A stretch of DNA of 64,000 nucleotides, taken from assembly GCA_020723085.1 (NCBI GenBank), contig DYJN01000002.1, positions 5,601 to 69,600 on the forward strand. The letters are read 5' to 3'. Every line of letters starts with the position of its first letter. Position 1 is the first letter of the stretch. Source of the stretch: Arcobacter sp. (lineage in GTDB: Bacteria > Acidobacteriota > Terriglobia > Bryobacterales > Bryobacteraceae). The notes beneath the pieces are model-generated. The model saw only the letters and a list, made by a program, of their open reading frames with translations. It was not told the DNA's origin and searched no databases. Of this stretch, positions 34,541 to 43,785 are shown one piece after another. The position numbers and the translations under genes were made by a program.

Positions 34541-35797
34541 TCATTCATACCTTAAACTCACCACCGGGTCGAGTCGCGCGGCGCGGTCCGCGGGCCAGTA
34601 GCCGAAGACGATGCCGGTGAGAGCCGACAGCGTCACGCCCAGCACCGTCCAGAGCACGCTGACATAGGCGGGGATCGAGGGAATCGCCGAACGAACCGCG
34701 AAAGCGACGCCGTATCCCGCCGCAAGCCCGATCAACCCGCCCAGCATCGTCAGCGTCACCGCCTCCAGCAGGAACTGCACGCGGATGTCCGCCGCCCGCG
34801 CGCCGATCGCCTTGCGGATGCCGATCTCGCGCGTCCGCTCGGTGACCGAAATCAGCATGATGTTCATCACCCCGACGCCGCCGATGAGCAGTCCGACTGA
34901 AGAAATCACGGTTGTCAGAATGACGATCGCTCCGGTGAGCTGGTTCCATAAGTTCGTCAGGAAATCCGAACTGAACAACTCGAAATCATTTTCAGAATTA
35001 TGGGGCACTTTCCGGATCCGCCGGAGCGCTTCCGTCACCTGATCCACCGCCACTTCCGGCGCCACATCCCGGCGCGCCGTGAACGCCAGGAAGACTTCCT
35101 TCATGTCCGGGTTGTGCTTGCGGAACGTGCGCAACGGAACCAGCACAAACTGGTCCACGCCCGGTCCGCCGAGGAGCCCCTCATCGGGAGCGAACACGCC
35201 CACCACTTCGTAAGGCGCGCCGTTGACCAGGATGACCTTGCCGATCGGATCCGCGCTGCCGAACAGCGAGCCGGCGACGCCGGAGCCTATGACAGCCACC
35301 TGCGCCGAGCGGGCATCTTCCGCCGGAGTGTACATGCGCCCGTGCTCGATGGTGAACAGCGGGATGATTTCGCAATAATCCGCGCTGGCGCCGCGCACGA
35401 TCACGTTTTCGACCCGCTGCCCGCCGTAACGCGCCTCGTTGGCTGCGCCGAAGAAGAACGCGCGCGTGCCCAGAGCCGTGATCTTTTCCACCGCCGGCGC
35501 CAGTTCCTTCACCTTCTCCGCGTAGTCGTACTCCAGATATTTCCGCTTCCGGATGTGCTCGGGCAGCCGTGTGGGATCCATGCCGAAGCCCAGCCGCCCC
35601 ACAAAGTAAGTGCGAGAGCCGAGCTGTTCCACCTTGTCCGAGACGAACTTGTTCAGCCCGTTGATGATCGCCGCCACGCTGATCACCGACGCCACCCCGA
35701 TCACGATGCCCAGCAGCGTCAGCGACGAGCGCACCTTGTGCGAGCGCAGCGTATCGAGAGCCACCATCAGGTTCTCATAAAACTCCGAGCGCGTCAT
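34541..35797 (-). CDS. MacB/FtsX-type ABC permease
   Basis: 418 residues. One N-terminal membrane helix (L-L-G-I-V-I-G-V-A-S-V-I-S-V), a large periplasmic MacB-PCD domain (about 45-270), then three C-terminal helices with the conserved G-V-G-V-M-N-I-M-L-I-S-V-T-E-R-T-R-E-I-G loop. The C-terminus has Y-W-P-A-D-R-A-A-R-L-D-P-V. It works with a partner ATPase in mechanotransmission or export of small molecules; no ATPase gene is next to it here. It is one base from the preceding permease of the same family. Confidence 0.93.
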   Translation of the reverse strand: MTRSEFYENLMVALDTLRSHKVRSSLTLLGIVIGVASVISVAAIINGLNKFVSDKVEQLGSRTYFVGRLGFGMDPTRLPEHIRKRKYLEYDYAEKVKELAPAVEKITALGTRAFFFGAANEARYGGQRVENVIVRGASADYCEIIPLFTIEHGRMYTPAEDARSAQVAVIGSGVAGSLFGSADPIGKVILVNGAPYEVVGVFAPDEGLLGGPGVDQFVLVPLRTFRKHNPDMKEVFLAFTARRDVAPEVAVDQVTEALRRIRKVPHNSENDFELFSSDFLTNLWNQLTGAIVILTTVISSVGLLIGGVGVMNIMLISVTERTREIGIRKAIGARAADIRVQFLLEAVTLTMLGGLIGLAAGYGVAFAVRSAIPSIPAYVSVLWTVLGVTLSALTGIVFGYWPADRAARLDPVVSLRYE

Positions 35798-35798
35798 G

Positions 35799-37025
35799 TC
35801 ATTCCGACCTCAGCGCCTCCACGGGATCGAGCTGCGCAGCCCGCGCAGCCGGATAGATGCCGAAGAACAGCCCGATCGACGAAGCCAGCACAATGCCCAT
35901 CGTCGCCACGCGCCCCTCGACTGACGCCGGAAACGACGTGAAGCGGTCCAGCAGTTCCGCGGAAAGAAAGCCCAGCCCGATGCCCAGCAGTCCGCCCGCC
36001 AGGCACTGCAGCACGCTCTCGGCGAGAAACTGCCGGAGAATGTCGCCGGCTGAAGCGCCCACGGCGCGCCGGACGCCGATCTCGCCGGTCCGTTGCGTCA
36101 CGCTCACCAGCATGACGTTCATGATCACGATGCCGCCGACCACCGCGCTGATGGAGCTCACCAGAATGAACACGGCGAAGAACGCCCCGGAGATCTGGTT
36201 CCACAGCTGGATGTAGGAGTCCTTGGTTCCGACGAAGAAATCCTCTTCCTGATTCGGTCCGATGTGCCGGCGCGCGCGGAGGATCAGGCGGGCATGATCC
36301 ATGGCGCGCTCGAACCGGGCTGGATCGCCCGGCACTTTCACGCTGATGACCAGGGAGGCGCGCCGGCTGCGAATGTCCAGAAACGTGTTCAGCGGAATCA
36401 CGGCGAAATTGTCCGCGTCCTGTCCCAGCACCGCCCCGTTCTTCTCGTAGAGCCCGATCACGGTGAACTCGCGGCCTTCCAGCTTGATGATCCGTCCCAG
36501 CGGGTCCTGTCCAGGGAAGAACCGTTCCTTCAGCGTGTAGCCGATCAGGCAGACCCGCCGCCCCAGCGAGTTTTCGACCTCGGTGAAGTACCGCCCCAGC
36601 TCGATGGTGGACGAATCGATCCGCTCCATGGACGGCGTCTGGCCTGTGAGCGTCACGTCCGGCACCTCCTGATCACGGTACTGCGCCCTGGTGGTCATGC
36701 GCCCCGTCGCTCCGGTGATGGTGCAGTCGGCGCAGAGATCGCGCACCGCCAGATAGTCTTCCCACTGGATACGCTTGAACCGCAGCGCCTTGCGGACGAC
36801 ATCGAAGTCGGTCACCGCGAAAGGCATCCGCGACACCTGAAAGACGTCGCTGCCCAGGTTGGCGATCTTGGTCTCGACATAGACGTTGGCGCCCTGGACG
36901 ATGGTGACCACCGTGATCAGCGTGCCGACGCCCATCATCAGCCCCAGGATCGTGAGGGCGCTCCTCAGGCGGTGGGCGCGCAGCGCGTCCACGGCCAGCG
37001 CCAAAGTATCCTGCGGGCGCAGCAT
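35799..37025 (-). CDS. MacB/FtsX-type ABC permease (second copy)
   Basis: 408 residues, with the same four-helix plus periplasmic-domain plan as the next gene. V-I-M-N-V-M-L-V-S-V-T-Q-R-T-G-E-I-G and Y-P-A-A-R-A-A-Q-L-D-P-V are the family motifs. Sequence outside those motifs is quite different from its neighbour (for example the C-A-D-C stretch near residue 85), so this is an old duplication and probably a heterodimer pair. The gene follows tyrS by 76 bases on the same strand. Confidence 0.92.
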   Translation of the reverse strand: MLRPQDTLALAVDALRAHRLRSALTILGLMMGVGTLITVVTIVQGANVYVETKIANLGSDVFQVSRMPFAVTDFDVVRKALRFKRIQWEDYLAVRDLCADCTITGATGRMTTRAQYRDQEVPDVTLTGQTPSMERIDSSTIELGRYFTEVENSLGRRVCLIGYTLKERFFPGQDPLGRIIKLEGREFTVIGLYEKNGAVLGQDADNFAVIPLNTFLDIRSRRASLVISVKVPGDPARFERAMDHARLILRARRHIGPNQEEDFFVGTKDSYIQLWNQISGAFFAVFILVSSISAVVGGIVIMNVMLVSVTQRTGEIGVRRAVGASAGDILRQFLAESVLQCLAGGLLGIGLGFLSAELLDRFTSFPASVEGRVATMGIVLASSIGLFFGIYPAARAAQLDPVEALRSE

Positions 37026-37101
37026 TCTCCCTACCCGGTCAGACGCAGGAATCCCGAAGCGTGTTTTCCGGCCGGGCCGGAATTGCCGGGAGCGCGGCGG
37101 T

Positions 37102-38298
37102 TCACACCCGCACCCGTGCCCACTTCTTTCCGGCGCGGATCACATGTTCGCCGGGCGTCAGCCGTTCCGCGGGGGACTTGACCACGACGCCGTCCACCTC
37201 CACGGCGCCCGCCTTGGCCAGCCGGTCAGCCTCTGTTCCGGAGGAGGCGACCTTTGCCGCCAGCAGGCATTGCCGCAGGCGCGGATCGGCGCACCCCATC
37301 AAGGGCAGATCCACGGGAACCTGTCCCTGGCTGACGTCATGCATCCACTGCTCGCGCGCCGCGCGCGCCTCCGAGGCTGGATGGAAATCCGCCACGATCC
37401 GCTCAGCCAGATCCAGCTTGAGGTCGCGCGGGTTGCGGCCGCTGCGCCTCAGCGCGGCGATCTCCTCCGCGGTCAGATCCGTCAGCAGCTCGTAGTAGCG
37501 CCACATCAGGCCGTCGGAGATCGACATCAACTTCTTCACCATCACCGCCGGAGGCTCGGTGATGCCGACGTAGTTGCCCTTCGACTTCGACATCTTTTCG
37601 ACGCCGTCGAGCCCTTCGAGCAGCGGTGTCGTGGCGATGATCTGCGGCCTCTGCCCGTACTCGCGCTGGATGTCGCGCCCCACAAGCAGATTGAACTTCT
37701 GGTCCGAACCGCCCAGCTCGACATCCGCCTCCAGCGCCACGGAATCGTAGGCCTGCGCCAGGGGATAGAGAAATTCGTGGATCGCGATCGGCACGCCGGA
37801 CTGAAAGCGCTTCGTGAAGTCGTCGCGCTCGAGCATCCGCGCCACCGTGTAGCGCGAAGCCAGCCGGATCATGCCCTCGAAGCCCAGCTTTCCGAGCCAC
37901 TCGTAGTTGAACCGGACTTCAGTCTTTTCCGGGTCGAGGATCTTGAACACCTGCTGCTTGTACGTTTCCGCGTTGCGGTCGATCTCCTCGCGCGTCATCG
38001 GCGGGCGCAGCGCATTGCGCCCGGTCGGATCGCCGATCAGCCCCGTGGCGTCGCCGATGACGAAAATCACGCGGTGGCCCATGTCCTCGAAGTGCTTCAT
38101 CTTCCGGATCAGCACCGTGTGCCCCAGGTGCAGATCAGGGGCGGTCGGATCAAAGCCTACCTTCACCTTCAGCGGGCGGTTGACGCGGATCGACTCCTCC
38201 AGCCGCTCCTTCAGCTCCACCTCGCGGATGATCTCGTCGAAGCCTTTCCGCAAATAGGCCAACTGTTCTTCGACAGGTAGAAATGCCACGAAGACCAT
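37102..38298 (-). CDS. tyrS: Tyrosyl-tRNA synthetase
   Basis: 398 residues from ATG 38298. The class I signatures are H-L-G-H (57-60) and K-M-S-K-S (235-239). The motif [13 protein letters not shown] assigns it to the second bacterial TyrRS clade (TyrZ-type). The C-terminal S4 RNA-binding domain is present ([20 protein letters not shown]). An upstream open frame to 38601 carries no family residues. Divergent to the winged-helix regulator, 73 bases apart; I see no T-box leader. Confidence 0.96.
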   Translation of the reverse strand: MVFVAFLPVEEQLAYLRKGFDEIIREVELKERLEESIRVNRPLKVKVGFDPTAPDLHLGHTVLIRKMKHFEDMGHRVIFVIGDATGLIGDPTGRNALRPPMTREEIDRNAETYKQQVFKILDPEKTEVRFNYEWLGKLGFEGMIRLASRYTVARMLERDDFTKRFQSGVPIAIHEFLYPLAQAYDSVALEADVELGGSDQKFNLLVGRDIQREYGQRPQIIATTPLLEGLDGVEKMSKSKGNYVGITEPPAVMVKKLMSISDGLMWRYYELLTDLTAEEIAALRRSGRNPRDLKLDLAERIVADFHPASEARAAREQWMHDVSQGQVPVDLPLMGCADPRLRQCLLAAKVASSGTEADRLAKAGAVEVDGVVVKSPAERLTPGEHVIRAGKKWARVRV

Positions 38299-38371
38299 TG
38301 TATCGGGCCGCCTCGCGGACGCCCCCCGCCTTGCCTCCCGCGCCCATCTAAGATGATGAGGGGCGCCACGC

Positions 38372-39217
38372 ATGCCTGGCCGCATCCACCGCTTTGGTCC
38401 GTTCACGTTCGATTCCGGGCAGCGGCAACTGCGCCGCAACGGAGAACCCGTTCCGCTGATGCCGAAGACCGCCGATCTGCTCGACGCGCTGCTGGAGCGC
38501 CGCGGCGAGGTTGTCAGCAAAGGGGAGCTGATGAAGATGGTCTGGCCGGATACGCAGGTGGAAGAGATCGGGCTGGCGCGCAACATTTCCCTCCTGCGCA
38601 AGGCTCTGGGCGATGAGGGGGCGGAGAGCCGCTACATCGAAACGATTCCGAAGCGGGGTTATCGTTTCCTGGCCGAAGAGCAGCCGGCGGATCCGGCTCA
38701 GGTGCGCCGCGCGGCGCGCCGCCTGCTGCTGGCTGCGGCGGTTCTGGCGGCCGCCGGCCTTTTCGTGTACTGGCAGTTCTACCGCCCCTCCCGGTACGCC
38801 ATTTCCGCGCTGGACGCGCCGCGGCTTGCGGTGATCCCGTTCGATTGTTCCGGCGGTCCGCTGTGCGCCTCCGCGTTCGCCCGCCCATTCGAGGATCTTC
38901 TTGCGGCAGAACTCCTCGGATCGGGTGCTGTCCGCCTCGTTTCGCCTTCCACGGTTCACCGGTATGCCGACAACAGAATCCCTACGGCTCTCATGGCGCG
39001 CCTGTTAGGGCTGGACGCCACACTGGAAGGCTCTGTCACGGTCTTCGGCACGCAGGCGCGCGTGGTCGCCCGCCTTGGCGACGTCCATTCCGGGCGTCTC
39101 ATCTGGTCGGAGAGTTTCGATGTTCCCGCCGCTGATCCAGCCGCCGCGCAACAGGAGGCGGCGCGCAGGGTCGCCGCAGGGCTGACCGCCGCGCTGCAGG
39201 CGCGCGTGGGGGATTGA
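38372..39217 (+). CDS. CadC-like winged-helix membrane regulator
   Basis: 281 residues. An OmpR/PhoB-type winged helix occupies residues ~5-105 ([17 protein letters not shown] and [11 protein letters not shown]). One membrane helix follows at ~113-133, then a ~145-residue periplasmic domain (R-L-A-V-I-P-F-D-C) of the TolB-N-like kind. Members bind promoters from the membrane and sense periplasmic signals. This one is shorter than most in the family, since the TPR repeats usually found after the TolB-like part are absent. Targets are unknown. Confidence 0.85.
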   Translation: MPGRIHRFGPFTFDSGQRQLRRNGEPVPLMPKTADLLDALLERRGEVVSKGELMKMVWPDTQVEEIGLARNISLLRKALGDEGAESRYIETIPKRGYRFLAEEQPADPAQVRRAARRLLLAAAVLAAAGLFVYWQFYRPSRYAISALDAPRLAVIPFDCSGGPLCASAFARPFEDLLAAELLGSGAVRLVSPSTVHRYADNRIPTALMARLLGLDATLEGSVTVFGTQARVVARLGDVHSGRLIWSESFDVPAADPAAAQQEAARRVAAGLTAALQARVGD

Positions 39218-39780
39218 ACGCCGCTCCTCCCACAAGGGAGCCGGCGCCGGGTTCTGTCCGGATCGCCAACCGGCTTTTCCATCGAACGCGGTCATCGGCT
39301 CGTTCCTGCCCACCCGCGGGTTGGAGGATGAGAACCGGCCCAGCAAACCCGCAGAAGCCAAGCCGCGCGCCCCGCATCCGGATCTGGGCCCCCGGCACGG
39401 GAGGTTGCCTTCCACCGCCCCGTTTCCGCGCAAGCCGGCTCCGGCGTCCGCTCCCGCGCCGTAAGGCGCTCCTCTTTTGATCTCAACAGCTTCCGCAAAC
39501 GATCGGAAGGCAATTCGAAGCCTTTCCGAAGCTCTTTTCGCGCCGCCCGGCGCGCAGAATGTGGCTGGAGGCGATCCGATGGGGAAGAACATGGCAGCGG
39601 TTCCGGCCTCGCGCAGGCGTCAGCCGCATCGTGCTCAAGCCTCCGCATGGCGCCGGAACCGGAAATGTGACGGCGCACCTTCTCGACGCCCTTCCCGCAG
39701 GCTCTTCCACCCGGAAGACCGCCGGAGGACTGCGCCCGCGGGACTAGCGCCGAGGCTTCTGAGGAAGAAAGGATTGAATC
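39218..39780. other. Intergenic region, 563 bases
   Basis: No gene-like frame. A bulged 9-bp stem (39503-39511 with 39520-39529) followed by TTTT at 39535-39538 could end the regulator transcript on the plus strand, but it lies ~290 bases past the stop. Nothing else stands out. Confidence 0.45.
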
Positions 39781-40140
39781 ATGAAGTGGACCCGCAAGGA
39801 CTGGATCGTCTGGACGCCCCGCGTCCTCTCCATCCTGTTCATCTGTTTCATCTCGCTGTTCGCGCTCGACGTGTTCGAAGAAGGCCGCTCCTGGACGGAG
39901 ATCCTTGTAGCGCTGCTGATGCATCTGATTCCGTCCTATGTGCTGATCCTGATCCTCGTGTTCGCCTGGCGGCGGCCTTGGGTGGGGACGATCGCATACA
40001 CGGCGCTGGCGATTGCCTACGGGGTGATCGCGAGGAGGCATCTGAGCTGGATTCTCGTCATCGCCGTCCCGCTGCTGGTGATGGCGGTCCTGTTCTGGCT
40101 CTCTTGGCGGGCGTCGCGTACACCCAAAGCCGCAAGCTGA
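39781..40140 (+). CDS. Small four-helix membrane protein (DUF7670-like)
   Basis: 119 residues with about four membrane helices. The stretches I-S-L-F-A-L-D-V-F, M-H-L-I-P-S and F-A-W-R-R-P-W-V-G resemble a small family of integral membrane proteins of unknown function. A GGAAG/AAAGG purine run a few bases upstream supports ATG 39781. No operon partner is evident. Confidence 0.75.
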   Translation: MKWTRKDWIVWTPRVLSILFICFISLFALDVFEEGRSWTEILVALLMHLIPSYVLILILVFAWRRPWVGTIAYTALAIAYGVIARRHLSWILVIAVPLLVMAVLFWLSWRASRTPKAAS

Positions 40141-40182
40141 AGCAACTGCACGGCTGGCGCGGCTTGGATCCGGAGACAGGCG

Positions 40183-40422
40183 CTACTCCTCTTCGCGCGG
40201 CACGAGCGCCCGGATCCGCTTCTCGATCCGCTCCAGCCGTTCCGCCTGCCTGCGGAGCACGGCATGCAGCTCGTTGATATAGCGGTCCCGCTGGGCGAGT
40301 TCCTCACGCAGCCGGCTGAGTTCGTGCTCGCGGGCGGCGATCAGGGAGCTCAGCCGCTCGATCGGATCCAGCAGGGGCTCTTCAGGCAGGCGTGCGGGTT
40401 GCGCCGCGGAATCGGACCGCAC
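40183..40422 (-). CDS. Small coiled-coil protein, hypothetical
   Basis: 79 residues. After a short Pro-rich start (L-P-E-E-P-L-L-D-P-I-E-R-L), almost the whole length is a charged heptad helix (R-E-H-E-L-S-R-L-R-E-E-L-A-Q-R-D and R-R-Q-A-E-R-L-E-R-I-E-K-R-I). It lies 40 bases after the kinase-TonB fusion on the same strand. Function cannot be assigned. It could be a partner of the kinase or an unrelated small protein. Confidence 0.5.
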   Translation of the reverse strand: MRSDSAAQPARLPEEPLLDPIERLSSLIAAREHELSRLREELAQRDRYINELHAVLRRQAERLERIEKRIRALVPREEE

Positions 40423-40462
40423 GCATTGTAGTGGCGCGCAGCGGCAGATTCTCTCGCCCGAC

Positions 40463-42187
40463 TTACTTTTTCAGGCTCTTCAGCGACGGCGGCGTGCGCC
40501 GGGGAGCGCCGACGAGCCGGAAATTCACCTCGACGTTGGCCGTGGAAGCCACAGCCTTGCCGTCTTCCATCGCCGGGGAGAACCGCCACCCGGCCAGCGA
40601 CTCGATGGCTTTGCGGTCGAGTCCGGGCTCGAGGGAGCGCAGGATTCGCGCCCGGCGGGGGATGCCCAGATCGTCGATGTCGACCGAAAGCAACACGGAC
40701 CCCTCGATGCCCTTGCGCAGGGCCTCCGGCGTGTAGGCGGCCGGCGATGTCTGTACCACGCGGGGCGATGTGCGCGAGGGTTCGCGGGGAGGAGGCGCGG
40801 CTTCCGCTTGTACCGCGGGCGGAGCTGCGGGCATCGCCCTGGACTCCGGCGCGGCGGGAGGAAGCTGCGGTTGAGTCTCGGGCTTCGCCGCCGCCGGAGC
40901 CGGCTTTGGGGCCGGGGGTTGCTGCGCCCTGTCGGCGGCGGAAAGAGCCGGGTTCGCCGCTGCGGACGGCGCAGGCTTTGGAGATGGTGTCTGCGCCGCG
41001 GAAGGAGGCGGCTTGCGCACCGCAGGAGCCGTGCCCGGAACTGCAGACGGGGCTGGCTCCGCAACGGGTCTGGCCATCGCAGCCGGCGCCAGCCTGGATT
41101 CCGCGGGTGTAACGCCCGCCAGTGGACCCACGGTCTGTTTCGCCGAGGCACTCTGCGCCGCATCCGGGAGCTGCACCCTGGGGGCGGCGTCCTGCAGCGT
41201 CACGGCCATCCAGGCGATCAACGCGATTCCCGCGCAGACAGCTCCGGCCGCCGCCAGCGCGCGAACCGGGATGCGCGCCGGCGTGCGCGGCTTCGAAGGA
41301 CGCTCCGCCGACAGCGCGGCGGGAGGCTTTGGAGCGGCTCTGGTCTTCGCCGCCGCCGGCGCCTGCAGCGCCGCCTCCAGCGCATCGACGAACTCCATGC
41401 AGGTCGCGTAGCGTGCGGCGGGTTCCTTCGCGAGCGCCCGCATCAGCACTGGCCCGATCCGCCCGGCCAAATGCGGCGGGACGTTTTCCAGCGGCGGAGG
41501 CGGCTGCTGCGCGATTTTGTACACCAGCGACGAAAGCGTCTCCGCATCGAACGGCTTCCGGCCCGTGAACAGCTCGTAAGCCACCACCGCCAGTGAATAT
41601 TGATCCGTGCGCCCGTCGATCGGCTCCGCCTTGATCTGCTCCGGGGACATGTACGCGGGCGAGCCCAGCACAGCGCCGGTCATCGTCACCGTCTGCGAAA
41701 GGATTTTCGCCACTCCGAAATCGGCGATCTTGAGAACCCCCTCGGGCGTAACGAGGAGATTGGCGGGCTTGATGTCGCGATGGATGACGCCGCGGCTGTG
41801 CGCGTAATCCAATCCCGCGGCAGCCTGCCTCAGGAAACCGGCGATCTGTTCCGGCGGTCCGGCGCGGAGAGAGCCGAGCAGCGCCGCCAGATTCGCGCCG
41901 GGGATGAATTCCATCGCCAGAAAGGCGGTGGTCTGCCCGGGTTGCAGTTCGGCGTAGCCGATCTGATAGATCGTGACAATGTTCGGGTGGGACAGCCGCC
42001 CTGCCGACTGCGCCTCGCGCTGCAGCCGGTCCTGCATCTCCTGCCTCTCGCGCGGATCGGCGATGGCATACAGGTGGATCGTCTTCAGCGCCACTTCCCG
42101 GCCGATGAGCGGATCATAGCCGCGATACACGACGCCCATGCCGCCGCGGCCGATCTCCTCCCAGACCTGGTACTGCCCCAATTGCAT
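40463..42187 (-). CDS. Membrane Ser/Thr protein kinase fused to a TonB-type C-terminal domain
   Basis: 574 residues. A PknB-type kinase domain (1-270) has G-R-G-G-M-G-V-V-Y, K35, H136-R-D138-I-K-P-A-N, D156-F-G and the A-Y-M-S-P-E-Q activation end, so it looks active. One membrane helix (about 309-330) leads into a ~140-residue Pro/Ala-rich periplasmic linker. The last ~90 residues match the TonB C-terminal fold (Y-T-P-E-A-L-R-K-G-I-E-G-S-V-L-L-S-V-D-I, A-G-W-R-F-S-P-A). TonB domains normally touch outer-membrane receptors. A kinase inside and a TonB_C outside suggests sensing of envelope or receptor state, which is inference. A dyad overlaps its start codon. Confidence 0.88.
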   Translation of the reverse strand: MQLGQYQVWEEIGRGGMGVVYRGYDPLIGREVALKTIHLYAIADPRERQEMQDRLQREAQSAGRLSHPNIVTIYQIGYAELQPGQTTAFLAMEFIPGANLAALLGSLRAGPPEQIAGFLRQAAAGLDYAHSRGVIHRDIKPANLLVTPEGVLKIADFGVAKILSQTVTMTGAVLGSPAYMSPEQIKAEPIDGRTDQYSLAVVAYELFTGRKPFDAETLSSLVYKIAQQPPPPLENVPPHLAGRIGPVLMRALAKEPAARYATCMEFVDALEAALQAPAAAKTRAAPKPPAALSAERPSKPRTPARIPVRALAAAGAVCAGIALIAWMAVTLQDAAPRVQLPDAAQSASAKQTVGPLAGVTPAESRLAPAAMARPVAEPAPSAVPGTAPAVRKPPPSAAQTPSPKPAPSAAANPALSAADRAQQPPAPKPAPAAAKPETQPQLPPAAPESRAMPAAPPAVQAEAAPPPREPSRTSPRVVQTSPAAYTPEALRKGIEGSVLLSVDIDDLGIPRRARILRSLEPGLDRKAIESLAGWRFSPAMEDGKAVASTANVEVNFRLVGAPRRTPPSLKSLKK

Positions 42188-42198
42188 CCCGGTGCAAT
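42181..42198. promoter_or_regulatory. Inverted repeat over the kinase start codon
   Basis: ATTGCA (42181-42186) and TGCAAT (42193-42198), a perfect 6-base dyad with six bases between, overlap the kinase start codon at 42185-42187. It might bind a repressor or form an mRNA stem that limits translation. Short dyads of this size can arise by chance. Confidence 0.35.
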
Positions 42199-42260
42199 CA
42201 GTCCAGCTGAAATCCCTCCGCTATTAAATACGAATCCGCCAACCCGCCTTGCCGGGAGAA

Positions 42261-42277
42261 TTTACCAAGCAGGTAAA
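42261..42277. promoter_or_regulatory. Operator-like inverted repeat upstream of the Spy/CpxP-like gene
   Basis: TTTACC (42261-42266) and GGTAAA (42272-42277) form a perfect dyad with a five-base spacer, in the 167-base divergent region between the kinase and the Spy/CpxP-like gene. An AT-rich TATTAAAT element lies nearby at about 42222. It looks like a regulator site; which protein binds is unknown. Confidence 0.4.
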
Positions 42278-42354
42278 CCGCGGCTTCCCGGAGCCGTCAT
42301 GGAGAAGTGAAAGGCCGCATGGCTGAAACGGAAACGGAAGAAGGAGAAGCAACA

Positions 42355-42945
42355 ATGAGATACGCATGGATGGGAATCGCCGCTCTGGCGCTGGTTTTTG
42401 TTTTGCTGACGCCGGCGTCGGCGCAGCCGTTCGGGATGGGACGCGGCGCCGGGTTCATGGGGCCGGGCGCGGGCGCCGGGCTTGGGCTGGCCGCGCAACC
42501 GCAGGCGTTCACCGCTTTGAAGGACGCCCTTGGATTGACAGACGCGCAGATCCAGCAGCTCATCGAGCTGCGGAAGAAGATGGCGGAAGAGAACCGGACG
42601 CTGGCCGAGCAGATCCGCGCGAAGCGGCTGGAACTGGCCGAGTTGCTGAAGGCTGCCAACCCGGATCCGGCCAAGATCGGTCAACTGCATCTGGGCATTC
42701 AGAACCTGCACCAGCAGAGGCTGGCCCGGCTGGAGCAGCTCCGCACGCAGACCACGGCCATGCTGACGGCCGAGCAGAAGACGAAGCTGGCGGATCTGGA
42801 AAAGGCGATGGTGTCAGCCCGTGCGGCGCGTCAGGCCGTGGGGCTGGGGTTGATTGTCCCTCCGCAGCCGGTGCCGGGGACCGGTGCGGGAGCCGGCATG
42901 AGAGGCGCCCGGCGGCCCGGGCGCGCGGGCGGCGGCTGGATCTGA
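42355..42945 (+). CDS. Spy/CpxP-like periplasmic protein
   Basis: 196 residues from ATG 42355, preceded by AAGGAG at a good distance. A clear signal peptide ends A-S-A before Q-P. The mature protein has a Gly/Met-rich start, then helical repeats with L-G-L-T-D-A-Q-I-Q-Q-L and L-T-A-E-Q-K-T-K-L, the LTxxQ-type motifs of Spy/CpxP proteins. These act as periplasmic chaperones or stress modulators. The C-terminus is Gly/Arg-rich. Divergent from the kinase-TonB fusion, which hints at a shared envelope-stress role. Confidence 0.78.
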   Translation: MRYAWMGIAALALVFVLLTPASAQPFGMGRGAGFMGPGAGAGLGLAAQPQAFTALKDALGLTDAQIQQLIELRKKMAEENRTLAEQIRAKRLELAELLKAANPDPAKIGQLHLGIQNLHQQRLARLEQLRTQTTAMLTAEQKTKLADLEKAMVSARAARQAVGLGLIVPPQPVPGTGAGAGMRGARRPGRAGGGWI

Positions 42946-42982
42946 GCCTGCCAGTGCTGCAGCATCAAGGACGAGGAATGGA

Positions 42983-43016
42983 GGCCGGCGGCAGATGCCG
43001 CCGGCCTTCCCGCTTT
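42983..43016 (+). terminator. Intrinsic terminator after the Spy/CpxP-like gene
   Basis: GGCCGGCGGC (42983-42992) and GCCGCCGGCC (42997-43006) form a perfect 10-bp stem with the loop AGAT, followed by TTCCCGCTTTT. The T run is interrupted, so termination may be moderate. Confidence 0.7.
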
Positions 43017-43067
43017 TCCGGCACACGCTTTGTCACCGCTGTCCCGAAGGCATAGAATGCGATTCGG

Positions 43068-43505
43068 ATGTCCATGCCGCCACCGCGCCTCTCCCGCCTG
43101 CCGCAGGCTTGGCTTGCGCTGACATTCGCGCTGACACTCCACGTCCTGGAGGGCGCTTTGCGGAATTACCTGGACTTTTACAACCCGCTCGCCATGTCGC
43201 TGCGGGACATGCTGCTATGGACGTGGATGCCCACCTTCACTTTCGCGGCATGGATCGGCGGCTGGATCGTGATCCTTGGGGTGCTGTATGGAATGACGTG
43301 GTTCGCCTCTTACGCGGTCCGGTGGGTGGTCTGGTTCGCCTTCGCCTACGCGGAGGTGATCTTCCTGTTCGCGGCGGCGAAGCTCGGCTTCGCGATCTAT
43401 CTTCAGAAGGCGATTCCCGGCGCCTACACCGCACCTCTGCTGCTGATTGCGTCCTGCTGGCTCACGGTTGAGGCGGTTCTGTCTTTGCGCCGCCCGTCAG
43501 CGTAA
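43068..43505 (+). CDS. Small polytopic membrane protein, unknown
   Basis: 145 residues with about four membrane helices (for example W-I-G-G-W-I-V-I-L-G-V-L-Y and Y-A-E-V-I-F-L-F-A-A-A). A loop has T-L-H-V-L-E-G-A-L-R-N-Y-L, with His and Glu in positions that could hold a metal, but no named family is recognised. The 3' end overlaps a convergent Smr gene by about 44 bases. Confidence 0.6.
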   Translation: MSMPPPRLSRLPQAWLALTFALTLHVLEGALRNYLDFYNPLAMSLRDMLLWTWMPTFTFAAWIGGWIVILGVLYGMTWFASYAVRWVVWFAFAYAEVIFLFAAAKLGFAIYLQKAIPGAYTAPLLLIASCWLTVEAVLSLRRPSA

Positions 43506-43785
43506 CGAGCGTCGCGCCCCAGCCCCCCGCCTCGGCAGGCGCGTCTCCGAACCACTCCACGAATCCGCACCGCGCCAGCACCTTCCGCACCATCTCGCGC
43601 TGCACGCCGATGCCCCGCCCATGGATCACCCGCACATGCCGGTAGCCCCGCGCGCGCACCTCTTCTAGCCACGCTTCCAGCGCCGCCTTCGCATCGCGCG
43701 GCGCGAAGGCGTGCAGGTCGAGCACGTCGCCGATCTCCACCGGCGCCGGTTCGTCAAAGGGCGGCTCGTCAGCGGACGAACTCAT
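43462..43785 (-). CDS. Smr-domain protein
   Basis: 107 residues from ATG 43785. The C-terminal ~80 residues are a Smr (small MutS-related) domain: L-D-L-H-A-F at the start and V-I-H-G-R-G-I-G-V-Q-R-E-M-V-R-K-V-L in the core, which carry the H-G-x-G-x-G signature. Stand-alone Smr proteins nick or cut DNA or RNA, and some act on collided ribosomes. It begins inside the last codons of the upstream GT39-like gene (17-base overlap), so coupled translation is likely. Confidence 0.85.
   Translation of the reverse strand: MSSSADEPPFDEPAPVEIGDVLDLHAFAPRDAKAALEAWLEEVRARGYRHVRVIHGRGIGVQREMVRKVLARCGFVEWFGDAPAEAGGWGATLVTLTGGAKTEPPQP

Noticed and set aside
39477-40277. A 266-codon plus frame over the 39.2-39.8 kb gap
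   Set aside because: It overlaps the small membrane protein in another frame and has shadow-like Arg/Pro-rich composition.
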